A stretch of DNA of 38,391 bases from Thermoplasmata archaeon (GCA_022750205.1 JAKIWD010000007.1:1-38391), one strand, 5' to 3'; shown: positions 1 through 7,932, counted from the stretch's first letter. Notes: a model not told the origin generated them from the letters alone. A program made the numbers and translations.

Positions 1-561
1 CGCGCTGACGGACCAGATGTCGTTGTAGATGTCGGAAATGTCCTTGGAGCCGCCGAACATCAGCGTGCTCTCGGTGTCCGGGTCGTACGCGAGCCCCTCG
101 CCAGAACGCGGGTTGGGGTAGACCGCGGGGTACGGGTTCGGTGTCAGGTTCAGCCACGACGAGGGCCCGGACGCCGCGGGCACCGCCGGCCGCATCGCCG
201 AGCCCGAGGGTCGCGAGCAGTCGAAAAGTGCGAACGCGAGGCACACAGAAGGGGACGGAGACCGGGTCACAGTGGGGGGAGCGATCGTCGGGCCCGCGAG
301 CGGTTGCACTGGAGTGCTGCCCGCGATGGGGGAGTGAACTTGGGCTACCACCGGCGGGCGAACCAGCTGAGGCGGGGAGGCCGCGCGGGCCGAGGCCGGG
401 AACGCGACCAGATTGGACAGGAGCATCAGGACAACGGCCCCGAGCACCCAGGCGGTGGCTCGCCCCGATCGTACGCTCGCGCGCGTCCCGGGTCGCCACT
501 GCCTCAACTTCAGCGACCGCCCAATGGCCGGCTGCCGTGCGGGGACTTGGAACGCGCCCAC
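1..561 (-). CDS. Secreted Kelch/galactose-oxidase-like protein (N-terminal part, runs off the window)
   Basis: An open frame on the minus strand runs through the window edge, so only the N-terminal part is present. It encodes a basic stretch, then a hydrophobic segment (AWVLGAVVLMLLSNLVAF) ending in an Ala-rich cleavage-like site (ASARAA), which I read as a signal peptide. A Pro/Ser/Thr-rich linker follows, then a motif typical of Kelch blades (EGLAYDPDTESTLMFGG, later NDIWSV). The protein is therefore probably exported and may form a beta-propeller; ligand unknown. The start is uncertain: GTG at 561 lies about 55 bp after a TATA-like box, TTG at 507 gives a more normal signal peptide, and ATG at 426 would cut it short. 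The right edge of the window holds the start of a similar protein on the other strand. Confidence 0.6.
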   Translation of the reverse strand, partial: MGAFQVPARQPAIGRSLKLRQWRPGTRASVRSGRATAWVLGAVVLMLLSNLVAFPASARAASPPQLVRPPVVAQVHSPIAGSTPVQPLAGPTIAPPTVTRSPSPSVCLAFALFDCSRPSGSAMRPAVPAASGPSSWLNLTPNPYPAVYPNPRSGEGLAYDPDTESTLMFGGSKDISDIYNDIWSVSA

Positions 562-614
562 CGTATCTCGTCCTGTGAGGGGGTCTCGGGAGGTGCGCCC
601 ATTGGACTCCTTGG

Positions 615-622
615 GTATAGAC
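615..622 (-). promoter_or_regulatory. TATA-like box for the left-edge secreted protein
   Basis: Reading the minus strand, gtctatac lies upstream of the Kelch-like gene. The expected transcription start, about 26 bp downstream (near 591), leaves a leader of about 30 nt before GTG 561. Assigned by eye only. Confidence 0.3.
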
Positions 623-732
623 GTTGTTAGACGGTGTGGAGCAGTACGCAGGGGTTGACACCGCACGCCTACGCGAGGGGTGGTGGTCGCTCGGGGGACG
701 GCGCGGTGCACCCATGCGCCCGCGGCCCCTCC

Positions 733-740
733 GTTTAGCC
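733..740 (+). promoter_or_regulatory. TATA-like box for the NUDIX-like gene
   Basis: The sequence gtttagcc is centred 25 bp before ATG 761, the spacing expected for a leaderless archaeal mRNA. This spacing is the reason for choosing ATG 761 over the longer frame starting at 680. Confidence 0.35.
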
Positions 741-760
741 CAGCGGAACTGTCGAGGCCC

Positions 761-1315
761 ATGGAGCCGCGGAGCCGTCGCTGGGCCCGATTCGGTCCGT
801 CGGACCGTCGGCTGAACATCCACGTCCCGAACGGTGGCGTCTGCCTGTCCGCGTTCGTCAAAGTCCGGAATAGGGACGGAGACGTTCTGCTCGGGCGCCC
901 CCGCTCGAACCCGATCTGGACCGAACGAGGCTGCCTCCCTCCGTGGCGCGTCCGCGAGATCCAACGGGCCGGCGAGTGGATCCTCCCCGCGTCCCATCTG
1001 ATGATGGGCGAGCACCCGGACCGGGCGGCCGAGAGGATCGCACGAGATTTCCTCGGACTGCCGCATGCCTCCCTGCGGTTCCTCGGGATCGATTCCGGAA
1101 AGATGCTCCCGCGCCGGCAGCGTGGGCGGTCGTCTCCCCGTCCGGGCCGGTTCCATTGGACGCTCGGTTTCGTCTACGAGACCACGCCCGCCGAGCTTCC
1201 CCCACCTCTTCCGAGCTGGACGGAACTGAAGTTCCTGCCGACCTCCCGACGCGGCGCAGTCCGCATCGGTCGCGCCCATCGGGACATCATCGCCGCGGCG
1301 GGCAGCTTTGGGTGA
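761..1315 (+). CDS. NUDIX-like protein with degenerate Nudix box
   Basis: This 184-residue protein has the layout of a NUDIX domain: a strand (VCLSAFVKVRNRDGDVLLGRP, residues about 27-47), a loop, then a helix at about 83-100 ending in the typical LGL. The Nudix box normally reads G-x5-E-x7-R-E-U-x-E-E-x-G-U. Here the helix reads ERIARDFLGL, so Arg92 and the final Gly-Leu are kept, but the RE and EE glutamates that bind Mg2+ are Ile93, Asp96 and Phe97. Hydrolysis of nucleoside diphosphate-X substrates is therefore doubtful, and a binding or regulatory role is more likely. It stands alone, with its own TATA-like box and a T-rich terminator downstream. Confidence 0.6.
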   Translation: MEPRSRRWARFGPSDRRLNIHVPNGGVCLSAFVKVRNRDGDVLLGRPRSNPIWTERGCLPPWRVREIQRAGEWILPASHLMMGEHPDRAAERIARDFLGLPHASLRFLGIDSGKMLPRRQRGRSSPRPGRFHWTLGFVYETTPAELPPPLPSWTELKFLPTSRRGAVRIGRAHRDIIAAAGSFG

Positions 1316-1368
1316 GCCCGCCTCCCGCCACCCGCGCGACGAGGCAGGGGGCCCAGCCGTTTGACTCA

Positions 1369-1384
1369 TTTTTTCACTTTTTTT
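1369..1384 (+). terminator. Oligo-T terminator after the NUDIX-like gene
   Basis: Two T runs (six T at 1369-1374 and seven T at 1378-1384) lie about 55 nt after the NUDIX-like stop codon in otherwise very GC-rich DNA. Archaeal RNA polymerase terminates at such oligo-T tracts without a hairpin. Confidence 0.6.
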
Positions 1385-1516
1385 GAGACGACTCGCAATA
1401 CGAGGAGACGCCCGCGCCGGACCGGAACTCGGGGCGGTGGTCCCGGTCCGGGCGGGGAGCGTACCGAACGAGCCTAGGATCGTTCGGGGCCGTTTTTCAC
1501 CTAGCGGGGGAATGGG

Positions 1517-1524
1517 TCTAAGAA
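1517..1524 (+). promoter_or_regulatory. TATA-like box for the RecA/KaiC-like gene
   Basis: The sequence tctaagaa is centred about 28 bp upstream of ATG 1548 and supports a leaderless mRNA starting at or near that codon. Confidence 0.4.
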
Positions 1525-1547
1525 CCCCTTTCTCGCATGGAAACCGC

Positions 1548-2333
1548 ATGCCTTCACGCCCGGGAAAAGCGGAAGAGACGGCGACGTGGACGACCCTCCC
1601 CGACAGTGCAGAGCGGTTCTCGACCGGCACCGCGGAATTCGACCGGATCGTGGGCGGAGGTTTCCCCCGGGGTAGCATGGCCCTCTTCGACCTCGACGAG
1701 ACCGTCGGACCGGCCGACTGGAAGATGCTGTTGGCTCCTACGTTCATCAATTTCCTCAGTAACTCGAACGGTGTCCTCGCCGTGCTGCCCGCCCGCGAGT
1801 CGCCGCACGAGTTCCGCGCCGGGCTCACCCGTTCCGTGAGCCGACGTCTATTCGATACCCGGGTACGGGTCGTCGACTATGTGGGCGAGGACGATGAGGC
1901 GCCGTACGTCGTCAGCCTCAGTCACGCCGGCGGTCGCAATGATTCGCCCAAGCAGAAACGCGCCACCGCCCTGCGGGACATGGCCAAGATGCAGGTCGCC
2001 GAGAGCGCGATACGCGGAGCCCGCGGACGGATGTTCCTCGAGCTCGTCGCGTTCGAGATCATGGAGATGGTGGTCGGGCCCGAGGTGGCCGCGCGGATGT
2101 TCTTTCACGGGATCAAACGTGTGCGGACCGTCGGGAACCTGTGTCTGGGCCTGCTGCGCCCGGGTCTGGGATGCACGGACGCCGTCCGCGGGATGGCCGA
2201 CATCGAACTCGCCCTTCATCGCAACGAGCTCGGATTGACGCTGCGGGGCGTCCGGCCGGTGTTCCCGGCCCATCTCGTGGTCCCCGACACGCTCCTCGGG
2301 GCGCCCCACATCTCCTTCGTGCCGGCCCCGTAG
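1548..2333 (+). CDS. RecA/KaiC-like (GvpD-like) fold protein without Walker A
   Basis: The 261-residue product begins like KaiC/GvpD-type RecA-fold ATPases: a Thr-Gly turn (FSTGTAEFD, residues 24-32) followed by IVGGGFPRGSMALFD, which matches the usual entry into the P-loop strand. Where GxxGxGKS/T should follow, the chain reads LDETVGPADWKML, so there is no Walker A. Later strands (GVLAVLPARESP, MFLELVAFEI) and the C-terminal region fit a decayed RecA core. ATP hydrolysis is unlikely; a scaffolding or regulatory role is an inference. ATG 1548 is chosen over upstream in-frame starts (1383, 1512) because a TATA-like box sits about 28 bp before it. No gas-vesicle genes are nearby. Confidence 0.5.
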   Translation: MPSRPGKAEETATWTTLPDSAERFSTGTAEFDRIVGGGFPRGSMALFDLDETVGPADWKMLLAPTFINFLSNSNGVLAVLPARESPHEFRAGLTRSVSRRLFDTRVRVVDYVGEDDEAPYVVSLSHAGGRNDSPKQKRATALRDMAKMQVAESAIRGARGRMFLELVAFEIMEMVVGPEVAARMFFHGIKRVRTVGNLCLGLLRPGLGCTDAVRGMADIELALHRNELGLTLRGVRPVFPAHLVVPDTLLGAPHISFVPAP

Positions 2334-2385
2334 CGGTTCGGTAACGCGCGCCCCCCACTGGGGCAGGGCGTCGAAGTCACCGACG

Positions 2386-2393
2386 GGATAATC
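2386..2393 (+). promoter_or_regulatory. TATA-like box for the small winged-helix-like gene
   Basis: The sequence ggataatc is centred 27 bp before GTG 2417, which favours that GTG over the later in-frame ATG at 2477. Confidence 0.4.
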
Positions 2394-2416
2394 TCTCGGC
2401 CAGGCGTCGGTGCGCC

Positions 2417-2695
2417 GTGGGTGCCGCACCGTCGCCGCCAGGGTCGCCTCCCCGGATCCAGGGCATTCCCCCGGGGATGGTCGATGCGGTCCTGGCCATC
2501 CTCGCAAGCTCGGCCGGCCCCACGAAGCGGCGCAGCCTTCTCCAGGAGCTGGAGCGCCGGGGTCGTCGTATCTCCCTGGCGGGGCTCAACCGTGTGCTGC
2601 AGTACTGCGCGGAAGCGGGCCTCACGACCGATGGCCCGGACGGGGTTCGGCTCGCGCACCGGACGGTCCGAGGCCGCGCCGACGCAACGGAGTAA
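2417..2695 (+). CDS. Small winged-helix-like protein, function unknown
   Basis: This 92-residue protein has a Pro-rich start and a core (about residues 21-80) that looks like a winged helix: a first helix (MVDAVLAILASS), a second (KRRSLLQELERRG), a recognition-type helix (SLAGLNRVLQYCAEAG) and a short wing (TTDGPDGVRLA). It could bind DNA. It ends 33 nt before the AIM24 operon and shares its direction, so it is a candidate regulator of that operon, but a separate TATA-like box at its own 3' end suggests independent transcription. No close family was recognised. If translation began at ATG 2477 the Pro-rich arm would be lost. Confidence 0.45.
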   Translation: MGAAPSPPGSPPRIQGIPPGMVDAVLAILASSAGPTKRRSLLQELERRGRRISLAGLNRVLQYCAEAGLTTDGPDGVRLAHRTVRGRADATE

Positions 2696-2699
2696 TACC
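2692..2699 (+). promoter_or_regulatory. TATA-like box for the AIM24 operon
   Basis: The sequence gtaatacc overlaps the stop codon of the preceding small gene and lies about 33 bp before GTG 2729. It would give a very short leader for the four-gene AIM24 operon. Confidence 0.35.
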
Positions 2700-2728
2700 C
2701 CCTCCGCCGCTATCCGGACAGGACGACC

Positions 2729-3376
2729 GTGGAACTCGAAACGCTCAAGGGAATGGTGCCCGCGGTCCTCGCGACGCTGGCGCCCCAGGAGTCGATCTAC
2801 TGCGAGCACGGCATCATGCTCTACAAGGACCCGAGCATCGGTGTCGGTCGCAAGACGATCCAGAGCGGCGGGCTCCTCTCGACCATGAAACGGACCGCCG
2901 TCGGAGGGGTCCCGTTCTTCATGGCCGAGTTCACCGGCCCCGGCAGCGTCGCCTTCTCCCGCGACGGGATCGGGGAGATCCGGGACATCGAGCTCGCCCC
3001 GAACGAGGTCCTCGACGTCGCCGAAGGGTCGCTGTTGTGCGCCGAGAACCGGATCCCCTACGACATGATCTATGTCAAGGGGACCAACCGGATCGGCCGG
3101 ATGATGGGGTTCTGGATGGACCGGCTCACCGGCCCGGGCAAGATCGCGCTCCACGGTTACGGGAACATCATCTCGATGACGCTCGCCGCGCACGAGCTCG
3201 TCACGTGCGACTACGGCGCGGTCCTGTTCAAGAGCGCGAGCGTCGAGGCCAGGGCCAAGAACCTGCCCTTTGGCAGCGGCTTGATCGGCAAGCTCGAGTC
3301 GTACGAGGTGCTCGAGCTCGTCGGCCCGGGCAAGGTCGCGCTCCAGAGCATCGACCCCAAGCAGCAACACAGTTAG
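2729..3376 (+). CDS. AIM24 family protein, paralogue 1
   Basis: The 215-residue protein belongs to the AIM24/TIGR00266 family of beta-rich proteins. Repeated GPG turns mark the fold: FTGPGSVAFSRD, DRLTGPGKIALHGYGNI and LVGPGKVALQSIDP. No signal peptide or membrane segment is visible, so it is probably cytosolic or membrane-associated through partners. In yeast mitochondria AIM24 supports cristae-organising complexes; prokaryotic members have no settled function. It is most like paralogue 3 (both carry GRM-x-GFWMDRLTGPG) and less like paralogue 2. It is the first gene of a tight operon, with 12 nt to the zinc-ribbon gene. The start is GTG 2729, which follows a TATA-like box. Confidence 0.8.
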   Translation: MELETLKGMVPAVLATLAPQESIYCEHGIMLYKDPSIGVGRKTIQSGGLLSTMKRTAVGGVPFFMAEFTGPGSVAFSRDGIGEIRDIELAPNEVLDVAEGSLLCAENRIPYDMIYVKGTNRIGRMMGFWMDRLTGPGKIALHGYGNIISMTLAAHELVTCDYGAVLFKSASVEARAKNLPFGSGLIGKLESYEVLELVGPGKVALQSIDPKQQHS

Positions 3377-3388
3377 GAGGCCCAGGCA

Positions 3389-3580
3389 ATGTCACCAGTA
3401 CCCGAAGAGTTCGTCAAGAAGCGGACCGAGGTCACGATCAGCCGGGCGAGCCTCAAGGAGCTCAGCTGCAAGGGTTGTGGTGCGCGCATCGGGGCCCAGA
3501 ATATTTCCGGCGGATTTGCCAAGTGCGAGTACTGCGGGGGCGTCTACGCCCTCGACGCCCCGGGCGGAGCGCCCGGATAG
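3389..3580 (+). CDS. Small zinc-ribbon protein within the AIM24 operon
   Basis: This 63-residue protein has a charged N-terminal arm (residues 1-22) and one zinc ribbon with Cys27-x2-Cys30 and Cys46-x2-Cys49 in CKGCGARIG and CEYCGGVY. It is not a ribosomal protein that I recognise. The start is ATG 3389, 12 nt after paralogue 1, and the stop lies 3 nt before paralogue 2, so the three are surely co-transcribed. Zinc ribbons of this size commonly mediate protein or nucleic-acid contacts. A role as adaptor for the AIM24 proteins is inferred from position only. Confidence 0.7.
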   Translation: MSPVPEEFVKKRTEVTISRASLKELSCKGCGARIGAQNISGGFAKCEYCGGVYALDAPGGAPG

Positions 3581-3583
3581 ATC

Positions 3584-4330
3584 GTGAAGGCCGATACGGT
3601 CGGGGGCATCACCCCCGCGGTGCTGGTCCAACTGCGGCCGGGCGAGAAGATCCTCGCCGCGCACGAGATCATGCTCCACATGGACAACGGCGTCAAGATC
3701 GCGCGCAAGACGATGAAGCAGCTCGGCGTCAGCCGCGCCCACCTCATGGGGATGCACTCGCGCGGTGATGCCGAGGAGAACTACTTCTTCGCCGAGTTCG
3801 AAGGCCCGGGGAGCGTCACGTTCTCCCGCGACAAGGCCGGCGAGGTCCGCGTCATGGAGCTCGCTCCGGGGCAGACGGTGCGCTTGCGGGCCGGCCACCT
3901 GATCTGCTTTGACCCCACCGTCCGCTACTACCCGATGGTCCTCGCCCGGTGGGTCGTCCGGTCCGGCAACGACCAGACCACCGAGTACCTCTTCGTCGAC
4001 GAGCTGACCGGGCCGGGAACGATCGTGCTCCAATCGTACGGGAACATCCTGTCGTTCACGCTGCAACCCGGTGAATCCCTTCGCACCTCGACGGAGGGAC
4101 TGTTATTGGCCAGCCCGACGAACCCGGTCCAGGTCAACTGGCTCGCCGGCGGTCTCGGCACCGCCGTTCGGCAGCCACCCGCGTTGAGCGCCATGAACCT
4201 CCTCAGCCAGGGTCTCAATGTCAACCTCAACCTCGGCGGCGGGTCGGCGGGGGGCTCCTCGGGCGGCGGCCCGCGGCCGGTCCTCGATGTCTTCGGACCC
4301 GGGCTGGTCATGGTCCACAGCGGGGTCTGA
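3584..4330 (+). CDS. AIM24 family protein, paralogue 2, with Gly-rich tail
   Basis: This 248-residue AIM24/TIGR00266 protein is the most diverged of the three. It keeps the GPG turns (FEGPGSVTFSRDKAGEVR and ELTGPGTIVLQSYGNI). Its C-terminal part carries a linker (LLSQGLNVNLNLGGGS) and a Gly/Ser-rich stretch before a last strand (LDVFGPGLVMVHSGV), which the other two lack. The start is GTG 3584, 3 nt after the zinc-ribbon stop, and the stop is 5 nt before paralogue 3. The Gly-rich linker and its divergence suggest a distinct position within a hetero-oligomer; that is inference. Confidence 0.78.
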   Translation: MKADTVGGITPAVLVQLRPGEKILAAHEIMLHMDNGVKIARKTMKQLGVSRAHLMGMHSRGDAEENYFFAEFEGPGSVTFSRDKAGEVRVMELAPGQTVRLRAGHLICFDPTVRYYPMVLARWVVRSGNDQTTEYLFVDELTGPGTIVLQSYGNILSFTLQPGESLRTSTEGLLLASPTNPVQVNWLAGGLGTAVRQPPALSAMNLLSQGLNVNLNLGGGSAGGSSGGGPRPVLDVFGPGLVMVHSGV

Positions 4331-4335
4331 ACGGG

Positions 4336-4989
4336 ATGCAGATCACCGTCCAGGGCGAGTTCGTCCCCGTCGCGCTCGTCCAGCTCCTCCCCTCCGAGGA
4401 GATCTATTGCGAAGGGGGGCTCATGGTCTACTGCGACCCGACGATCCGCGTCGGGATCCGGGCGATGACCCAGGGGGGGTTGGGCCAGGTCATGCGCCGC
4501 TCGCTCGTCGCCGGTATCCCGTTCTTTCAGCACGCCTACATGGGACCGGGGTACGTCGCCTTCAGTCGGTCCCGGCCGGGCGAGGTGCGCACGCTCGAGC
4601 TCCAACCCGGCCAGACCGTCGACATCGCCGAGCACTCGCTCCTGGTCGCCACGACGAGCGTCCAGTTCTCCACCTTCTACGTCCAAGGCACCGGCCGCAT
4701 CGGTCGGATGCTGGGATTCTGGATGGACCGGCTCACCGGCCCGGGGACCGTCGCCTACCACGGCTACGGCAACATCCTCGGATTCGACCTGAAACCCGGG
4801 GAGGCGATGGACATCGACCACGGTGCGCTGCTGCGCAAGGACGCGACGGTCAACCTCAAGGCGTTCAACCAGCCGCTCGGCGGCGGGATGGTCGGGCACG
4901 CGCTCAGCTTCGAAGCGCTCCACGTGGAGGGCCCCGGACGCCTCGAGATGCAGACCGTGGACCCGACCCGCGGCGCGAGCTCCAGCTGA
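4336..4989 (+). CDS. AIM24 family protein, paralogue 3
   Basis: The 217-residue protein is closely similar in layout to paralogue 1: an N-terminal beta segment (LLPSEEIYCEGGLMVYCDP), the YMGPGYVAFSRS turn, RIGRMLGFWMDRLTGPG and a final VEGPGRLEMQTVDPT. Both open with an acidic patch followed by IYCE. ATG 4336 follows paralogue 2 by 5 nt. It is the last gene of the operon; the next gene (aconitase) is convergent, 70 nt away. Function is unknown beyond family membership, and no catalytic residues are evident. Confidence 0.8.
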   Translation: MQITVQGEFVPVALVQLLPSEEIYCEGGLMVYCDPTIRVGIRAMTQGGLGQVMRRSLVAGIPFFQHAYMGPGYVAFSRSRPGEVRTLELQPGQTVDIAEHSLLVATTSVQFSTFYVQGTGRIGRMLGFWMDRLTGPGTVAYHGYGNILGFDLKPGEAMDIDHGALLRKDATVNLKAFNQPLGGGMVGHALSFEALHVEGPGRLEMQTVDPTRGASSS

Positions 4990-5059
4990 TCTCGCGAGCA
5001 CGCCCGGATGCCGGGCCGGCGCGCCCCCGTAGCGGAGTGCGGACCGGCGGGGATCGGGA

Positions 5060-7810
5060 TCAGCCGCGCGACATGCGCGCGAGGATGTACGGCAGCAGGC
5101 CGCCCGCCCGGAAGTACTCGATCTCCGCGGCGTTGTCGATCCGGGAGCGCACGCGGAACGACGTGGTCGCGGAGCCCTCTCCGGTCGCCGTCACAGCGAT
5201 CTCCGTCCCGGGACCCCACGTCTGGCCGGGCGCGAGGTGGAGCGAATAGCTCTCTCGGCCCGTGAGCCCGAGCTTCGTCGCGTTCTCTCCGCGGGCGAAC
5301 TCGAGCGGGAGCACGCCCATCCCGACGAGGTTCGACCGGTGGATCCGTTCGAAGCTCTCCACGAGGACGGCACGGACCCCGAGGAGGCGGGGCCCTTTCG
5401 CGGCCCAGTCGCGCGAACTCCCCTGACCGTAGCTGGCGCCGGCAAGGACGATCGTCGGGACGCCCTCGGCCCGGTAGCGGTTCGCGGCGTCGAAGATCGT
5501 GAGGGAGGTCCCGCTCGGCACGTGGACGGTCCACCCGCCCTCCGTCGGCGTCGCGAGGCGATTCTTGAGCCGGACGTTGGCGAACGTCCCTCGGATCATG
5601 ACCTCGTGATTGCCTCGGCGGGTTCCGTAGGTGTTGAAATCGTGGGGCGCGACCCCCTGCTCGATCAGATACCGCCCCGCCGGCGTCGATTCGGGGATCT
5701 CTCCCGCCGGGGAGATGTGGTCGGTCGAGACCCGGTCGCCGAGCCACGCGAGGACCCGGGCCCCCTCGATCAGCCGCCCGTTGACGGGCACGGGGGGTGC
5801 GGGGAGGTCGAAGTAGGGGGGGTCCCGCGCGTACGTCGAACGGGGGTCCCAGGGATAGACCGCCGACGACGGGACGGTCAGCGCATTCCAGAGGGGCCCC
5901 CCGTCGAGGATCGCGGCGTACTCCTTCCGGTACAGGGACGCGTCGAGGCACCGCTCGACGACCTGACGGATCTCCTCCGCGGACGGCCACAGGTCGGCGA
6001 GCCGGACCGCGGCTCCGCTCGCGTCGTGGCCGAGCGGGTCGCGGGTGAGGTCCACATCCATCCGGCCGGCCAACGCATACGCGACGACGAGCATCGGCGA
6101 CATGAGGTAGTTCGCCCGCACGAGGTTGTGGATGCGGGCCTCGAAGTTGCGGTTGCCGCTCAACACCGCCGCGACGAACAGGTCGTCGGAATTCACCGCC
6201 TCCTCGACGGCGGTCGGGAGCGGGCCACTGTTGCCGATGCACGTGGTGCACCCGTAGCCCACGATATCGAACCCGAGCGCCTCCAACGGCTCGATCAATC
6301 CCGCCCGGCCGAGGTAGTCGGTCACGACCTTGGAACCCGGTGCGAGGGAGGTTTTCACGTAGGTTGGCGGCTTGAGGCCCCGCGCGAGCGCCCGTTGGGC
6401 GAGCAGCCCGGCACCGACCATCACCGAGGGGTTCGAGGTGTTCGTGCAACTGGTGATCGCCGCGAACACCACGGCGCCGTCGTCGACGCGGTGGCGTCCG
6501 CCTCGGTGAGCGGGCGGAGTCGACGAACCCGTGGGACCCGGGATCGCCTGCAGCGGGTCGTCGGAGGGGTACGTGTGGCCTCCGTTCGGGGGGCGCGACG
6601 GAGGGTGGCTCTTGCGGTACGATTCCAGGGACCGCCGGAAGGACGCGGGCGCGTCGGCGAGCCGGGTGCCTTCCTCCGGGTTGCCCGGGCCCGCGACGGT
6701 GGGCGAGATCTCGGCCAGATCGATCGTCACCGATTCGTTGAAGTCCAGCGGCCGATCGTCGTTCCAGAGACCGGTACGGCGCGCGTACGCCTCGACGAGC
6801 GCGATCTGCGTTTCGTCGCGTCCCGTCCCCCGCAGGTAGGCGATCGTCGCCTCATCGATGGGAAACAACGCCGAGGTCGCGCCGTACTCCGGGCACATGT
6901 TGGAGAGCGTCGCGCGGTCCGGCGCCGATAGGGACGCGAGGCCCGGGCCGTGGAACTCGACGAACTTGTCGACGACGCCATGCTGCCGAAGTCGCCGGGT
7001 CGTCGTCAGCACCAGATCGGTCGCCGTGACCCCTTCCGGTAGCCGACCGCTCAGTCGGACGCCGACGACCGTCGGGGTGGAAAGGAAGTACGGCTCGCCG
7101 AGCATCGATGCCTCGGCCTCGATGCCTCCGACGCCCCAACCCAGCACGCCGAGCCCGTTGATCATCGTCGTGTGGGAGTCCGTCCCTACCAGCGTGTCCG
7201 GGAACGCCACGGTCTCCCCCCGGTCGGGACGCACGGCCACGACCGGGGCGATGTACTCGAGGTTGACCTGGTGGACGATCCCGTTCCCCGGGGGGATCAC
7301 CCGCACCTGCTGGAAGGCGCTCTGGGCCCACCGCAAGAGCGTGTAGCGCTCGCCGTTACGCTCGTACTCGCGTTGGAGGTTGATCGCCAGCGACTGCCGC
7401 GTCCCGAAACTGTCGACCTGCACGGAGTGGTCGACGACGAGGTCGACCGGCACCCGCGGGTTGATCCGTTGCACGTCGAGCTTCTCGCGCTCGGCCTGGG
7501 ATCGGAGCGCGGCGAGGTCGACGAGGGTCGGGACCCCGGTGAAGTCCTGGAGCAGGATCCGCTCGGGGTGGAACGGGAGCTCGGCGCCGGCCGGCGCGTC
7601 CCCGTGGCAGAGCTGGCGGATCAGGTCGACGGCGACGTGGTCCGCCGCCCCGTGGCGCAGGAGGTTCTCGATGAGTATCCGCGTGGTGCGCGGTCGGCGG
7701 GCGAGGCGAGCCGCGTCCACGCCGGCGAGGCGTTCCGGAGTGTAGATCGAGTACTTCCGGTCGCCGACGGTGAGGGACTCTTTCACCCCATACGCGTCGT
7801 TCTCGTCCAT
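5060..7810 (-). CDS. acnA: Aconitate hydratase (AcnA/IRP type)
   Basis: This 916-residue enzyme interconverts citrate and isocitrate in the TCA cycle, using a [4Fe-4S] cluster in the cytosol. The three cluster ligands are Cys455 (ITSCTNTSNP) and Cys521/Cys524 (GYGCTTCIGNSG), about 20 residues later than in E. coli AcnA. Substrate-site sequences such as GTDSHTTMINGLGVLGWGVGG and the swivel domain with GASYGQGSSRDWAAKGP are intact. Length fits the AcnA/IRP1 class. The start is ATG 7810, preceded by an SD-like GGAGGGG on the minus strand (7821-7827). It is monocistronic, convergent with the AIM24 operon and divergent from the gene at 7933. Confidence 0.97.
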   Translation of the reverse strand: MDENDAYGVKESLTVGDRKYSIYTPERLAGVDAARLARRPRTTRILIENLLRHGAADHVAVDLIRQLCHGDAPAGAELPFHPERILLQDFTGVPTLVDLAALRSQAEREKLDVQRINPRVPVDLVVDHSVQVDSFGTRQSLAINLQREYERNGERYTLLRWAQSAFQQVRVIPPGNGIVHQVNLEYIAPVVAVRPDRGETVAFPDTLVGTDSHTTMINGLGVLGWGVGGIEAEASMLGEPYFLSTPTVVGVRLSGRLPEGVTATDLVLTTTRRLRQHGVVDKFVEFHGPGLASLSAPDRATLSNMCPEYGATSALFPIDEATIAYLRGTGRDETQIALVEAYARRTGLWNDDRPLDFNESVTIDLAEISPTVAGPGNPEEGTRLADAPASFRRSLESYRKSHPPSRPPNGGHTYPSDDPLQAIPGPTGSSTPPAHRGGRHRVDDGAVVFAAITSCTNTSNPSVMVGAGLLAQRALARGLKPPTYVKTSLAPGSKVVTDYLGRAGLIEPLEALGFDIVGYGCTTCIGNSGPLPTAVEEAVNSDDLFVAAVLSGNRNFEARIHNLVRANYLMSPMLVVAYALAGRMDVDLTRDPLGHDASGAAVRLADLWPSAEEIRQVVERCLDASLYRKEYAAILDGGPLWNALTVPSSAVYPWDPRSTYARDPPYFDLPAPPVPVNGRLIEGARVLAWLGDRVSTDHISPAGEIPESTPAGRYLIEQGVAPHDFNTYGTRRGNHEVMIRGTFANVRLKNRLATPTEGGWTVHVPSGTSLTIFDAANRYRAEGVPTIVLAGASYGQGSSRDWAAKGPRLLGVRAVLVESFERIHRSNLVGMGVLPLEFARGENATKLGLTGRESYSLHLAPGQTWGPGTEIAVTATGEGSATTSFRVRSRIDNAAEIEYFRAGGLLPYILARMSRG

Positions 7811-7820
7811 CGCGTCCGGT

Positions 7821-7827
7821 CCCCTCC
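7821..7827 (-). promoter_or_regulatory. SD-like ribosome binding site of acnA
   Basis: On the minus strand GGAGGGG stands 10 nt before ATG 7810. With a TATA-like box about 50 bp before the start, acnA appears to have a short leader rather than a leaderless mRNA, unlike many genes in this window. Confidence 0.45.
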
Positions 7828-7855
7828 GACGGGAGGGCGGTGCGAGAACCCACCG

Positions 7856-7863
7856 CTTTATGG
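7856..7863 (-). promoter_or_regulatory. TATA-like box for acnA
   Basis: The minus strand reads ccataaag about 50 bp upstream of ATG 7810, predicting a leader of roughly 25 nt that contains the SD-like site. The box lies in the 122-nt divergent region shared with the gene at 7933. Confidence 0.4.
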
Positions 7864-7932
7864 CGCTTGGCTACTGCCGTTCGATAGGCTCGCCGGGGCG
7901 GCCACGCCCCCGACCGAGCAACCGCAGGAAAG

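Noticed and set aside
562-732. Extra gene in the region between the left Kelch-like gene and the NUDIX-like gene
   Set aside because: The open frames at 304-815 have no motif and codon use unlike their neighbours; only promoter signals are seen.
4764-6449. 561-codon minus frame overlapping the AIM24 operon and acnA
   Set aside because: It is out of frame with acnA on the same strand and antisense to paralogue 3, and the translation is Arg/Pro-rich without any family block.
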